A stretch of DNA of 64,000 nt from Achromobacter insuavis (GCF_902859645.1 NZ_CADIJR010000030.1:1-64000), one strand, 5' to 3'; shown: positions 37,273 to 45,489, numbered from the stretch's first letter. Notes: generated from the sequence alone by a model not told the origin. Program-made: numbers and translations.

Positions 37273-37308
37273 GTTACCCACAGCGACTGTGGACAAGCCT
37301 TGGGATAG
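37273..37308 (+). repeat. Paired DnaA-box-like repeat, copy 2
   Basis: TTACCCACA, spacer GCGAC, TGTGGACAA, then GCCTTGGGATAG. The arms and tail are identical to copy 1 at 32605-32640. Both copies sit directly 3' of small unknown genes with strong ribosome binding sites. Confidence 0.7.
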
Positions 37309-37362
37309 GCGTTGCGCATGTCGCAATATCGCCGCAATATCAATGGCTTGGCCGCTGCGATG

Positions 37363-37391
37363 AAAAAATGCCCCATCCGGGGCTTTTTTTT
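37363..37391 (+). terminator. Terminator upstream of the flavoprotein gene
   Basis: GCCCC and GGGGC pair around ATCC, with A6 before and T8 after. It ends the transcript of the gene at 36924-37268. Confidence 0.8.
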
Positions 37392-37487
37392 GTCCGGCGG
37401 GTGCGATGGCCGGGCGCGGCGCCGCCGCGTGCGACAATCGCACCCCCGGCGGCCCGTCCCGCCCTGGCTTTCCTGAATTCCGCCGCC

Positions 37488-38798
37488 ATGCATTCCAACC
37501 CGCATCCGCCCTCGGGCGCCATGAGTCCGTCCGCCAAGCGCGTGGCCGTTATCGGCGGCGGGCCGGCCGGCCTGATGGCGGCCGAAGGGCTGGCCGCGCG
37601 TGGCGTGCAGGTCGACGTGTACGACGCGATGCCGTCGGTCGGCCGCAAGTTCCTCATGGCCGGGCGCGGCGGTTTGAACCTGACCCACAGCGAGGCCGCG
37701 GCGCCGTTCCTGGCGCGCTATGGCGAACGCGCCGGCCAGATCGCGCCCTGGCTGCGCGCGCTGGACGCCGATGGCTTGCGCGCATGGGCGGGGCAGCTCG
37801 GCATCGAGACTTTCGTCGGTTCGTCGGGCCGGGTCTTTCCCGCCGAAATGAAGGCGGCGCCCTTGTTGCGCGCCTGGCTGGCCCGCCTGCGCGCCAGCGG
37901 CGTGCGCTTTCACATGCGTCATCGCTGGCTCGGCTGGCCGTCGGATGGCGCGCCCGGCGCGGCCGAGCTGCGCTTCGACACGCCCGATGGCGTGCGCACC
38001 TGCGCGGCCGACGCGGTGGTGCTGGCCCTGGGCGGCGGCAGCTGGGCCAAGCTGGGGTCGGATGGCGCCTGGCTGCCCGGACTGGCGGCGCACGGCATCG
38101 CCACGGCGCCGCTGCGCGCGGCCAACTGCGGCTTCGACGTGGCATGGTCCGAACACTTCCGGCAGCGCCATGCCGGCCAACCGGTCAAGTCGGTCACGCT
38201 GCGCTGCGTCGGTGAATCGGGACCGGGGCCGGCCCGCCAGGGTGAGTTCGTCGTCACGGAAAACGGCATCGAGGGCAGCCTGGTCTACGCGTTGTCGGCG
38301 CCGCTGCGCGACCGCATCGAGACGGCCGGGCAGGCGGTGGCCCTGCTCGACCTGGCGCCGGGCTGGACCCAGGAGAGGGTGCTGGAAGCCGTCACGCATC
38401 CGCGTGGCGCGCGCTCGATGTCCAGCCACCTGCAGAGCCGGCTGGGGCTGACCGGCGTCAAGGCCGGCCTGCTGCGCGAGTGCGCCGGCGCCGATGACTT
38501 CCGTGATGCGGCGCGCCTGGGGCGCTTGATCAAGGCCCTGCCGCTGACGCTGGTGCGTACCCGTCCGATGGACGAGGCCATCAGCACCGCGGGCGGCGTG
38601 GCGTTCGACGCGCTGGAGCCCGGCCTGATGCTGCGCCAGGCGCCGGGCGTGTTCTGCGCGGGGGAAATGCTGGATTGGGAAGCGCCGACCGGCGGCTATC
38701 TGCTGACCGCGTGCATGGCCAGCGGGGTGGTGGCCGCCAGCGGCGTGGCGGCGTTTCTGGGGATGGCCGGCGCGCCGGCTCAGGAACTGCCGGGATAG
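37488..38798 (+). CDS. HI0933/BaiN-type NAD(P)/FAD-dependent oxidoreductase
   Basis: 436 residues. FAD-binding GGGPAGLMAAEGLAARG is near the N-terminus, followed by the family signature VGRKFLMAGRGGLNLTHSE, and a C-terminal GEMLDWEAPTGGYLLTACMASG. It belongs to the flavoprotein family of HI0933/PP_4765 type (TIGR03862-like), whose physiological substrate is mostly unknown. Start 37488 (MHSNPHPP) or 37521 (MSPSAKRVAVIGGG): neither has a clear ribosome binding site. It is convergent with the Nif11-like gene, whose stop overlaps its 3' end. Confidence 0.87.
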   Translation: MHSNPHPPSGAMSPSAKRVAVIGGGPAGLMAAEGLAARGVQVDVYDAMPSVGRKFLMAGRGGLNLTHSEAAAPFLARYGERAGQIAPWLRALDADGLRAWAGQLGIETFVGSSGRVFPAEMKAAPLLRAWLARLRASGVRFHMRHRWLGWPSDGAPGAAELRFDTPDGVRTCAADAVVLALGGGSWAKLGSDGAWLPGLAAHGIATAPLRAANCGFDVAWSEHFRQRHAGQPVKSVTLRCVGESGPGPARQGEFVVTENGIEGSLVYALSAPLRDRIETAGQAVALLDLAPGWTQERVLEAVTHPRGARSMSSHLQSRLGLTGVKAGLLRECAGADDFRDAARLGRLIKALPLTLVRTRPMDEAISTAGGVAFDALEPGLMLRQAPGVFCAGEMLDWEAPTGGYLLTACMASGVVAASGVAAFLGMAGAPAQELPG

Positions 38799-39181
38799 GG
38801 CGAAGCGCCCTGGGCCGGGCGCGGCGCCAGGTCGTTGACGACATGGCCGACCACGGTCGGGCCATCGGGTTGCGTGGCGATGCCGATGACGCGGGTGATG
38901 GCGCTGGCCGGCATGCTGGTGCCCTGGCCCGGATCCTGCACCAGCTGCCAGATCTTGGCGTCGCCCGAGAAGGCTTCGCTTTCGGCGCTGTCGTCGGCAT
39001 CGAGGCAGTCGCGGGTGAACATCGACCAGTCGGAGGCGCTGCAAGGCAAGCCGTGCGCGGTGGCCAGGCGGGCCAACGCCAGAGGCGCATCCGCCTGGCT
39101 CGCGGCGTGCTGGGCGGCCGCGCCCAGCGAGACATCCAGCGACAGCAGGCGGAGAAACTCCACGACATTGTCTGTATTCAT
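38780..39181 (-). CDS. Nif11-like domain protein of unknown function
   Basis: 133 residues. The N-terminal ~55 residues (NTDNVVEFLRLLSLDVSLG ... LARLATAHGLPCSASDW) fit the helical Nif11 pattern: a hydrophobic FL..L..D..L helix, an Ala-rich stretch, then LA..HG. Nif11 domains occur in nitrogen-fixation proteins and as leader regions of RiPP precursors. The remaining ~75 residues lack a Cys/Ser/Thr-rich core and a GG cleavage site. GGGAG lies eight bases upstream of the ATG. It is paired with the 119-residue gene just upstream, and no modification enzyme is adjacent. Confidence 0.6.
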   Translation of the reverse strand: MNTDNVVEFLRLLSLDVSLGAAAQHAASQADAPLALARLATAHGLPCSASDWSMFTRDCLDADDSAESEAFSGDAKIWQLVQDPGQGTSMPASAITRVIGIATQPDGPTVVGHVVNDLAPRPAQGASPYPGSS

Positions 39182-39243
39182 GCTTCGGTCTCCCTCTCTT
39201 TGGAGCGGTTCTGGCCGGCGGCTGGCGCGCGCCGGAGGTGGGG

Positions 39244-39603
39244 TCAGCCGGGTCCTTGTCCCAGCATCGCGACCAGGGACTGCTTCAGGCGCGCGGAAAA
39301 AATGGGTACGGTGTGGGAAACGCCGCTGCGGTCGACGCCTTCCTTGAGCTGGACCGATTGGCCCAGGAAGATCTCGGGGGCGGCGGCGATCTCGTTGTAT
39401 CGGGCCAGCAACTGGTCGACCTGTTCCTGGGCGTCGGCCAGGGTGGCGCTGGCGGCCAGCCTGCCGGCGGTGTAGTTCTGCAGGATGCGGTGCAGATCGT
39501 CGATGAAGAGCGCCAGCGCCGCCTGTCCGCGGCATTGTGGCTGTTCCCAGCCCCATGCCTGGGGCGTGCCGCCCGCGTTTTCCGATACGTGTTTCTTGTT
39601 CAT
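39244..39603 (-). CDS. Unknown helical protein, partner of the Nif11-like gene
   Basis: 119 residues (MNKKHVSENAGGTPQAWGWEQPQCRGQAALALFIDDLHRIL), largely helical after residue 25, with QVDQLLARYNEIAAAPEIFLGQSVQLKEG. No family is recognised. AGGA is well placed before the ATG. It is 62 bp upstream of the Nif11-like gene on the same strand, so they are likely cotranscribed. The long frame extending to 41433 is antisense shadow. Confidence 0.6.
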   Translation of the reverse strand: MNKKHVSENAGGTPQAWGWEQPQCRGQAALALFIDDLHRILQNYTAGRLAASATLADAQEQVDQLLARYNEIAAAPEIFLGQSVQLKEGVDRSGVSHTVPIFSARLKQSLVAMLGQGPG

Positions 39604-39726
39604 AGCGCATCCTAATCCATTGCCGCCAAATACGCGACAGGCGTACGGGGGAGGGGCGCACCCTGCGCAAACGGTGGCCTTTGCGGTATGCTGGCTTCGG
39701 TTTTCACGCCTCGACAGGAGATGCCC

Positions 39727-39858
39727 ATGAAGAACAAAGTGATTCTCGTCATGCTGCTTTCGATTGCCGCCATGTCGGCGGGGTGCAATACCGTTGCCGG
39801 CGCGGGCAAGGATATCCAGCGCGGCGGCGAGAAGATCGAGGGCGCCGCGACCAAATAG
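39727..39858 (+). CDS. Entericidin-type small lipoprotein
   Basis: A 43-residue lipoprotein: signal MKNKVILVMLLSIAAMSAGC with lipobox MSAGC (Cys20) and mature tail NTVAGAGKDIQRGGEKIEGAATK, the standard entericidin A/B pattern. Entericidins are small outer-membrane lipoproteins linked to stationary phase and envelope stress, and EcnA/EcnB act as antidote and toxin in E. coli. AGGAG precedes ATG 39727 with six-base spacing. A terminator follows at 39896-39937. Confidence 0.9.
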   Translation: MKNKVILVMLLSIAAMSAGCNTVAGAGKDIQRGGEKIEGAATK

Positions 39859-39895
39859 GGCGCCGGGCGTTCCGCGCGCCTGCGGGCGCGGCCAG

Positions 39896-39937
39896 GGCCA
39901 CGCAGAAATGTCGCGACATTTCGGGCGTGGCCTTTTT
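39896..39937 (+). terminator. Terminator after entericidin gene
   Basis: GGCCACGC and GCGTGGCC enclose a second internal palindrome (AAATGTCGCGACATTT) and are followed by T5. Confidence 0.85.
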
Positions 39938-39987
39938 GCGGCCGCTGGCATAATCGCGGGAATCCGAATCCGATGGCAGGAAGAATC

Positions 39988-40413
39988 ATGCGCAAGACTG
40001 TATGGGTGGGTGTCACGTTGATGGCGTTGCTGGGCGGTTGCGCCAGCACGGGCGTTTACGAGGCCGATACCGTGTTGAAGGAAACCTTCAGCGTGGATAC
40101 CAATTACCAGGCGGCCTTCCGCCGCGCCGGCGAATACGTGCGCACCTGCCATGTGAACGTGCAGCATCCGTACAACGTGTCGTATGCCTGGAAGCACGTC
40201 CTTGGCGAGAAGGGCGCGCCGGACGAGGTCCAGGTCTACAAGGTCGGCGAAACCGCCAAGATCCTCGAACTGATCTCCGCCGAGGCCGACGGTCCGGCCA
40301 AGGCCAAGGTCACCGTGACCGTGTTGGGCCAGGGCCGCTGGAACGCGGCCGAGATCGCCGCCGCCCGCGCCTCGATCCAGACCGCCACGCCGGCCTGCCG
40401 CAAGGAAGACTAA
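39988..40413 (+). CDS. Lipoprotein of unknown function
   Basis: 141 residues. The signal peptide MRKTVWVGVTLMALLGGC ends in lipobox LLGGC (Cys18). The mature part (ASTGVYEADTVLKETFSVDTNYQAAFRRAGEYVRTCHV) is a compact alpha/beta domain with two further cysteines (RTCHV and PACRK), consistent with one disulfide. AGGAAG lies before the ATG. The next gene starts immediately at its stop codon. Confidence 0.8.
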   Translation: MRKTVWVGVTLMALLGGCASTGVYEADTVLKETFSVDTNYQAAFRRAGEYVRTCHVNVQHPYNVSYAWKHVLGEKGAPDEVQVYKVGETAKILELISAEADGPAKAKVTVTVLGQGRWNAAEIAAARASIQTATPACRKED

Positions 40414-40827
40414 ATGGACCCGCGCGCCCAGCAGCTTCGCGCCGCCGGCCTGCCGTTCGCGCTGCTGGCCGGCGCGTTCCGCTTCCTGGGCTGGCTGAAC
40501 GGCGGCGCCGCGCTGGGACTGGCGGCGTTTTCGCTGGGCATCGTCGGCGGCGACATCGCCGCGCCCGATCTGCAACTGCCCCTGCTGCTGCTGTTGGCCG
40601 GCCTGCTGCTGGCCTGCCTCGGGGTCTTGTTCGCCTACCTGGCGCAGGTCAGCCTGTTGCGCCAGGGCTACACCGGCCGCTTGACCCGCGCGCACCTGCC
40701 GGCGCAGGTGCTTGCCATGCTCTGCTATGTCGTCAGCGCCCTGGCGTTCTGCGCCGGCTGCTGGCTGGCGGCCGGGCAGGGCACGACGGATGCCGCGCCA
40801 CAGATGACGACCTACGCTCGACGCTGA
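40414..40827 (+). CDS. Small membrane protein of unknown function
   Basis: 137 residues with about three to four hydrophobic segments (GGAALGLAAFSLGIVGG, LPLLLLLAGLLLACLGVLFAYLAQV, LAMLCYVVSALAFCAGCWLAA). Its ATG follows directly after the lipoprotein stop, with AAGGAAG serving as ribosome binding site, so it is in one operon with the lipoprotein. No family is recognised. Confidence 0.65.
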   Translation: MDPRAQQLRAAGLPFALLAGAFRFLGWLNGGAALGLAAFSLGIVGGDIAAPDLQLPLLLLLAGLLLACLGVLFAYLAQVSLLRQGYTGRLTRAHLPAQVLAMLCYVVSALAFCAGCWLAAGQGTTDAAPQMTTYARR

Positions 40828-40859
40828 GTTTCGAGGGTAAACCCGTGTGCGCAAAAGTG

Positions 40860-40889
40860 TTGGACATGCACTTGCGTTGGGAATAATAT
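40860..40889 (+). promoter_or_regulatory. Probable sigma-70 promoter of the HTH-ATCase gene
   Basis: TTGGAC (40860-40865) and TAATAT (40884-40889) with an 18-bp spacer, 39 bp upstream of the ATG. TGCG steps recur at intervals through and just after it (TTGCGT, ATGCGC, GTGCGTATA). Confidence 0.5.
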
Positions 40890-40927
40890 GCGCAGTGCGT
40901 ATACAAACCCTTTCTTCGGGACCTGTC

Positions 40928-42220
40928 ATGACCATTTCCCAGCAAGCCTTCCTGCGCGATGCGATGCGCCGCCTGAATCTCACGCGCGACGTGTTCGCGA
41001 CCCGGATCGGCGTCAAACGCCGCGCGCTCGACACCTGGCTGTTGCCGGAAGGCTCGCAGGAATTCCGCGCGATGCCGGAAGTGGTGCAGCGTTTCGTCAG
41101 CGAAATCGTCCAGAACGGCGTGCTGCTCGAAAAATATACGCAAAGCGTACAAGATGGCCCGCTGCGTGAGCGGATCGCGGTAGAGGGCAAGAACCAGCTG
41201 CTGTCGGTGGACCAGTTCACCCGCGAATCGGTCGAGGACCTGTTCCGCGTGGCCGACATGATGCAGCCCATCGCGCGCCGCCAGAAAATCTCGCGCGTGC
41301 TGGAAGGCGCGGTGCTCGGCAACCTGTTCTTCGAGGCCAGCACCCGGACCCGCGTCAGCTTCGGCTCGGCCTTCTGCCGCCTGGGCGGCTCGGTCTGCGA
41401 CACCACCGGCTTCACCTTCTCGTCGATGGCCAAGGGCGAATCGATCTACGACACCAGCCGCGTCATGAGCGGTTATGTCGACGCGATGGTGATCCGCCAT
41501 CCCGACCAGGGCTCGGTGGCCGAATTCGCGCGCGCCACCAACATCCCGGTGGTCAACGGCGGCGACGGCCCTGGCGAGCACCCGAGCCAGGCGCTGCTGG
41601 ACCTGTACACGATCCTCACCGAGTTCTCGCGCCTGGGCAAGCTGCTCGACGGCGCGCACATCGCCATGGTCGGCGACCTGAAGTACGGCCGCACGGTGCA
41701 TTCGCTGATCAAGCTGATGGCGCTGTACAAGAACGTCAAGTTCTCGCTGGTGTCGCCCAAGGGCCTGGAAATGCCCTCCTACATCATCGAGCAGGCCAGC
41801 CGCAACGGCAACATCATCGAGCAGAAGACCTCGCTGGCCGAGGGCCTGGCGGGCGCCGACGTGATCTACGCCACGCGCGTGCAGAAAGAGCGCTTCGCCA
41901 ACGAAGAGAACGAAGGCTACACGCCCGACTTCCAGATCAACCGCGCCATCATCGACGCCTATTGCGGCCCGGACACCATCGTCATGCACCCGTTGCCGCG
42001 CGACAGCCGGCCGGGCGCCAACGACCTGAGCGTGGACCTGAACCATGATCCGCGCCTGGCGATCTTCCGCCAGACCGACAACGGCATTCCCATCCGCATG
42101 GCCATCTTCGCGGTGCTGCTGGGCGTGGAAGGGCTGGTGCAGCACTCACTGCGCGACGTGACCTGGCAGCACCCGTCGCACATCGGTCCGGACGATTCGG
42201 TGTTCCACGGCCTGGAGTAA
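40928..42220 (+). CDS. Aspartate carbamoyltransferase-like protein with N-terminal HTH-like extension
   Basis: 430 residues against about 310 for ordinary PyrB. Residues ~1-65 form an HTH-like segment (FLRDAMRRLNLTRDVFATRIGVKRRALDTWLLP). Residues ~90-430 are an aspartate carbamoyltransferase: carbamoyl-phosphate loop ASTRTRVSFG near 138, GDGPGEHPSQALLDLYT, GDLKYGRTVHSL and VMHPLPRDSRPG. The catalytic signatures are intact, so it probably makes carbamoyl-aspartate. The extension may bind DNA or partner subunits. It stands alone, with no pyrC or pyrI beside it. The start MTISQQAF is chosen because it follows the promoter; the frame is open further upstream. Confidence 0.85.
   Translation: MTISQQAFLRDAMRRLNLTRDVFATRIGVKRRALDTWLLPEGSQEFRAMPEVVQRFVSEIVQNGVLLEKYTQSVQDGPLRERIAVEGKNQLLSVDQFTRESVEDLFRVADMMQPIARRQKISRVLEGAVLGNLFFEASTRTRVSFGSAFCRLGGSVCDTTGFTFSSMAKGESIYDTSRVMSGYVDAMVIRHPDQGSVAEFARATNIPVVNGGDGPGEHPSQALLDLYTILTEFSRLGKLLDGAHIAMVGDLKYGRTVHSLIKLMALYKNVKFSLVSPKGLEMPSYIIEQASRNGNIIEQKTSLAEGLAGADVIYATRVQKERFANEENEGYTPDFQINRAIIDAYCGPDTIVMHPLPRDSRPGANDLSVDLNHDPRLAIFRQTDNGIPIRMAIFAVLLGVEGLVQHSLRDVTWQHPSHIGPDDSVFHGLE
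41137..41149. promoter_or_regulatory. Palindrome at the HTH-ATCase domain junction
   Basis: TACGC-AAA-GCGTA, preceded by TA so that TATACGCA is the reverse complement of TGCGTATA at 40896-40903 beside the promoter. It could be a second site for the encoded HTH segment or simple coincidence. Confidence 0.3.
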
Positions 42221-42351
42221 GGCGTCCGCGGGACAGCGTGGCGCGGCCGCCATGACGGCCGACGCCGGCGATTTCAAGCATAATCCGCGCTGGTTTTTCC
42301 TGTCGCGTGTCGTTCCGAGACACGCCATGGAATCTTCGGTCGGATGGTCTT

Positions 42352-43764
42352 ATGTCTTCGAGCAGTCGCGCAGTCCCGTCTTCTCCTGATCCCGCCGGGC
42401 AGGCGTGCTACCTGAGCGCGTCCAATGCCCAGGCCTGGCAGGCGGTCTATTCGTCGGTCGATGCCTACACCCGCGGCCAGGTCGCGGCGGTGGTGTCCGA
42501 CAGCGCCAACGAGCTGGTCGACGCCTTCTATTCCACCTTGCTGGCCGATGCCGAGGCCGGCCCGCGCCTGTCGCACGAGATCGTCGCCACCCGCCTGCAC
42601 AAGGGCATGAAGGGCTGGCTCAAGGGCCTGCTGTGCGTGCGCGAGCAGGGCGACATCGCGGCGCTGATGGCGGTGCAGAAGAAGGTGGGCGAAGTGCATG
42701 CGCGCGTGCACATCCCGATCCACCTGGTGATGGCCGGCGCCCGCATCCTGAAGAACGAAATCGCGTTGCGCCTGCGCGCCAGTGACCTGGACGGCGTGGC
42801 GGCATCGGTCGCGACCCAGTACGTCTGCAATCTGTTCGACCTGGCGATCGAGCAGATGAGCCGCGCCTTCATGCGCGACATCAACCGCGGCGCCCGCAAC
42901 GACGAGGCCTACCGCCTGTTCGCGCTGGGCCAGAACATTTCCACCGAGCGCGAGCGCCAGCGCGCCGCCCTGCTCGAATGGAGCCAGGCGGTGCTGATCG
43001 GTCTGCACTACCGCGCGCCGGAACAGGTGCTGCCGCGCCTGGCGGCCTCCGAGTTCGGCCTGTGGCTGCAGCACAAGGGCGGCGTGCTGTTCGAGAGCGC
43101 GCCGGCGCTGCGGCAGATCACCGAAGCGGTGGCGCGGCTGGACGACGTGGTGCTGCCCAGCCTGCTGCAGGGCGGCCCGGCGTCGCTGCCGGACCAGGTG
43201 CGTGAACTGCAGGAACTGGTGGCGCGCATCAAGCACCTGCTCAATGGCCTGTTCGACATGGTGGCCGAGATCGAGAGCGGCAGCGATCCGCTCACCAACG
43301 TGCTCAATCGCCGCTTCCTGCCCTCGGTGATCGGCCGCGAGATCCTGATCGCCACGCGCGAGCGCTCGACGTTCTCGGTGCTGCTGCTGGATATCGATCA
43401 CTTCAAGGCGATCAACGATCAGCATGGCCACGCCGGCGGCGACCAGGTGCTGCGGCAGTTCGCCGAGGTGGTGCACCAGTCCTGTCGTTCGAGCGATTTC
43501 GTGTTCCGCTATGGCGGCGAGGAGTTCCTGGTGGTGCTGGTGGACACGGCGCGCGACGCGGCCCTGCTGGTGGCCGAGAAGCTGGGCGCCGAGATCCGCC
43601 GCCACGCCTTCATGATTCCGGAAGTGGGCGCCTTGCGCATCACCGCCAGCATCGGCGTGGCCGCCTTCGACGGCCATCCCGACTACGCCTACCTGATCGA
43701 CCGCGCCGACAAGGCGTTGTACCAGGCCAAGCAGTCGGGCCGTGACCGCAGCGTTGCCGCCTGA
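42352..43764 (+). CDS. Globin-coupled haem-sensor diguanylate cyclase (BpeGReg/DosC type)
   Basis: 470 residues. Residues ~15-165 form a globin-coupled sensor, with proximal haem ligand likely His116 in VGEVHARVHIPIHLV. A helical middle domain (~170-310) follows, then a GGDEF domain with GGEEF at 388-392 and a product-inhibition RxxD site (Arg379-Asp382) five residues before it. Such proteins make cyclic di-GMP in response to O2 binding; Bordetella BpeGReg has nearly the same length and promotes biofilm. ATG 42352 is preferred to the upstream frame start. Monocistronic. Confidence 0.94.
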   Translation: MSSSSRAVPSSPDPAGQACYLSASNAQAWQAVYSSVDAYTRGQVAAVVSDSANELVDAFYSTLLADAEAGPRLSHEIVATRLHKGMKGWLKGLLCVREQGDIAALMAVQKKVGEVHARVHIPIHLVMAGARILKNEIALRLRASDLDGVAASVATQYVCNLFDLAIEQMSRAFMRDINRGARNDEAYRLFALGQNISTERERQRAALLEWSQAVLIGLHYRAPEQVLPRLAASEFGLWLQHKGGVLFESAPALRQITEAVARLDDVVLPSLLQGGPASLPDQVRELQELVARIKHLLNGLFDMVAEIESGSDPLTNVLNRRFLPSVIGREILIATRERSTFSVLLLDIDHFKAINDQHGHAGGDQVLRQFAEVVHQSCRSSDFVFRYGGEEFLVVLVDTARDAALLVAEKLGAEIRRHAFMIPEVGALRITASIGVAAFDGHPDYAYLIDRADKALYQAKQSGRDRSVAA

Positions 43765-43853
43765 CGGGCGCGTGGCCATCTTGTTCGTGGCTGGCGCGCC
43801 GCACCCATTCAAGCCGCGCGCAAGCCGCCACGAGAACAAATGGCCGCCCCATG

Positions 43854-43887
43854 AAAAAGGCCGCCCCCTCTAAAGAGAGGAGCGGCC
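43854..43887 (-). terminator. Terminator of rdgC
   Basis: GGCCGC...CTCT and AGAG...GCGGCC pair around AAAG; A5 on the plus strand gives a T-run for the leftward rdgC transcript. Confidence 0.75.
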
Positions 43888-43914
43888 CGTCGCGGTGAAG
43901 CCGGAGCGCGGGGC

Positions 43915-44814
43915 TCAGATCTTCTTTTCGCCGCCCAGCGCGTCGACCAGCTCGGCCAGCATCTTGGCCAGCTCGCCCGTCATCAGCATCATGTCGGAAT
44001 CGAACTTCTCGTCGTCGTTGGTGGCGACGGTGTCGTTGCCTTCCTTGAGCACGTCCAGCGGCGCGACGCGCTTGACGTCCAGGCCTTCGGTCAGCACGAA
44101 CGAGATGCGGTCGGCCCAGGTCATGGCCAGGCGGGTGCACTGCTTGCCCGACTGGATATGGCGGCGCACGTCGTCGGCGTCGATCGAGTGCTTGACGTAG
44201 CGGATGGCCGCGCCGCTTTCGCCGGACGAACGCAGCTCGGTGTCCTGGTCGATGCTGAAATTGCTCGGCGCTTCGTCCTCGGCCAGCCAGCCGGTCATGG
44301 CGGAGGCGGGCGACTGGGCCACGTACAGGTTTTCGAGCGGGAACGGATCCACGCACTTGGCCAGCAGGCCGATGACTTCGTCGGCCTTGGCCGAGGCGGC
44401 GGCATCGATCACCAGCCAGTGGTTCTGCGGGTCGATCCACACGCGGGTGTCGCGGTACACGCTGAAGGCGCGCGGCAGCAGCTCGTCGGTGACGCGCTCC
44501 TTGATTTCCTTCATCTGCTTGCGGCCCGGCTTGTAGCCCTGCTGCTCTTCGATCTCCTGGGCGCGCGCCTTGGCGACCTGGTTGACCACGGTGCTGGGCA
44601 GCAGCTTCTTCTCGGCGCGCAGATTCAGCAGGATCTGCCCGCCGACGACGTGCGCCAGCCCGCCGTTCTCGCGCGGCGGGACCCAGCCCAGGCTTTGCAT
44701 TTCGAGGTTGTTGCCGGCCTGATAGGCGTGCCGCGCAAGCGTTTCTTCAAGCTGCTCGCCGGTCAGCGTCCACGGCGAGGAGAGACGGTAAATCTTGAGA
44801 TTCTTGAACCACAT
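43915..44814 (-). CDS. rdgC: Recombination-associated protein RdgC
   Basis: 299 residues starting [32 protein letters not shown], the standard RdgC N-terminus, with [38 protein letters not shown]. RdgC is a ring-shaped DNA-binding protein that limits RecA promotion. It is a single gene convergent with the diguanylate cyclase gene. Confidence 0.96.
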   Translation of the reverse strand: MWFKNLKIYRLSSPWTLTGEQLEETLARHAYQAGNNLEMQSLGWVPPRENGGLAHVVGGQILLNLRAEKKLLPSTVVNQVAKARAQEIEEQQGYKPGRKQMKEIKERVTDELLPRAFSVYRDTRVWIDPQNHWLVIDAAASAKADEVIGLLAKCVDPFPLENLYVAQSPASAMTGWLAEDEAPSNFSIDQDTELRSSGESGAAIRYVKHSIDADDVRRHIQSGKQCTRLAMTWADRISFVLTEGLDVKRVAPLDVLKEGNDTVATNDDEKFDSDMMLMTGELAKMLAELVDALGGEKKI

Positions 44815-44965
44815 GAGCGTCGGCCAAAAGGGTTGATTCTATACGACGCGGACGGCTTTGCCGCAGCGGTGCAATACGATGGGGTCAGGCGACACGTTCT
44901 GTCACTGACAGCCGTGCGGCCATGCGGTAATGTCCGCGGCATCCGTGTGCAATAGGAGAAGAAGC

Positions 44966-45175
44966 ATGAAGATTGTCGGCGCCATCCTGATCGTGTTGGG
45001 CATCGCCGCCCTGGCGTATAAGGGCTTCAGCTACAAGTCCGAGGAAACCGTGCTGCAGGTCGGTTCGGTCAAGGCCACGGCCGAAACCGAGAAGTCCGTG
45101 CCGATCCCCATGTGGGCCGGCATCGCCGCGATCGTGGCCGGCGTGCTGGTCATCGGCGTGGGCATGCGCCGCTGA
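44966..45175 (+). CDS. Small DUF3185-like membrane protein
   Basis: 69 residues with two membrane segments (IVGAILIVLGIAALAYKGF and MWAGIAAIVAGVLVIGVGM) joined by a hydrophilic loop with SYKSEETVLQVGSVKATAETEKSVPIP. This matches the small DUF3185 membrane-protein family of unknown function. AGGAG precedes the ATG. It is divergent from rdgC. Confidence 0.8.
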   Translation: MKIVGAILIVLGIAALAYKGFSYKSEETVLQVGSVKATAETEKSVPIPMWAGIAAIVAGVLVIGVGMRR

Positions 45176-45248
45176 GGCGTGGTCCCGCGCAGTGCCCGGG
45201 CGGCCGATGCGAGGCCGCCTTTTTCTTGGGCGCGCGCAACGCGTCCGG

Positions 45249-45415
45249 AAAAAAAAGCGGCCCGGCTCAATAGAGGCCGGGCCGGTACGGGAGCACACAA
45301 TACCGCGTCATAAAAGGCTCGCGGGGAACGCGGTATCGGTGTCAGAACACTGGCCCTGCAATCGCCTGGCAGGGGGATCAATCGCCGGGCGATCAGGCGC
45401 AAGGCCGTAATCTGA
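45249..45415 (-). ncRNA. Candidate small non-coding RNA
   Basis: Read leftward, the segment ends in a textbook terminator: CGGCCCGGC and GCCGGGCCG around nine bases, then T8. Upstream it has hairpins ATACCGCGT/ACGCGGTAT (9 bp) and CCCTGC/GCAGGG. A weak promoter (AGGACG, 18 bp, TAGACT) lies at about 45424-45453. It does not overlap a gene and is insulated from the transporter by another terminator. I do not recognise it as tmRNA, RNase P or SRP RNA, and it lacks the clear long rod of 6S RNA. The 5' end is a guess. Confidence 0.35.
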
Positions 45416-45489
45416 GGCGCCAGTCTAACGGCGGGGGTCTGACAGCGTCCTGAATCGGGCGCGACCCGCTCAAGCCATTTCTCGCGCGC

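Noticed and set aside
42274-43839. A 521-residue leftward frame opposite the diguanylate cyclase
   Set aside because: Antisense to a gene with globin and GGEEF motifs; composition is typical of a shadow.
45249-45453. 6S RNA
   Set aside because: A few short stretches resemble E. coli 6S, but the segment folds into separate short hairpins with a terminal intrinsic terminator, not the long rod with a central bubble.
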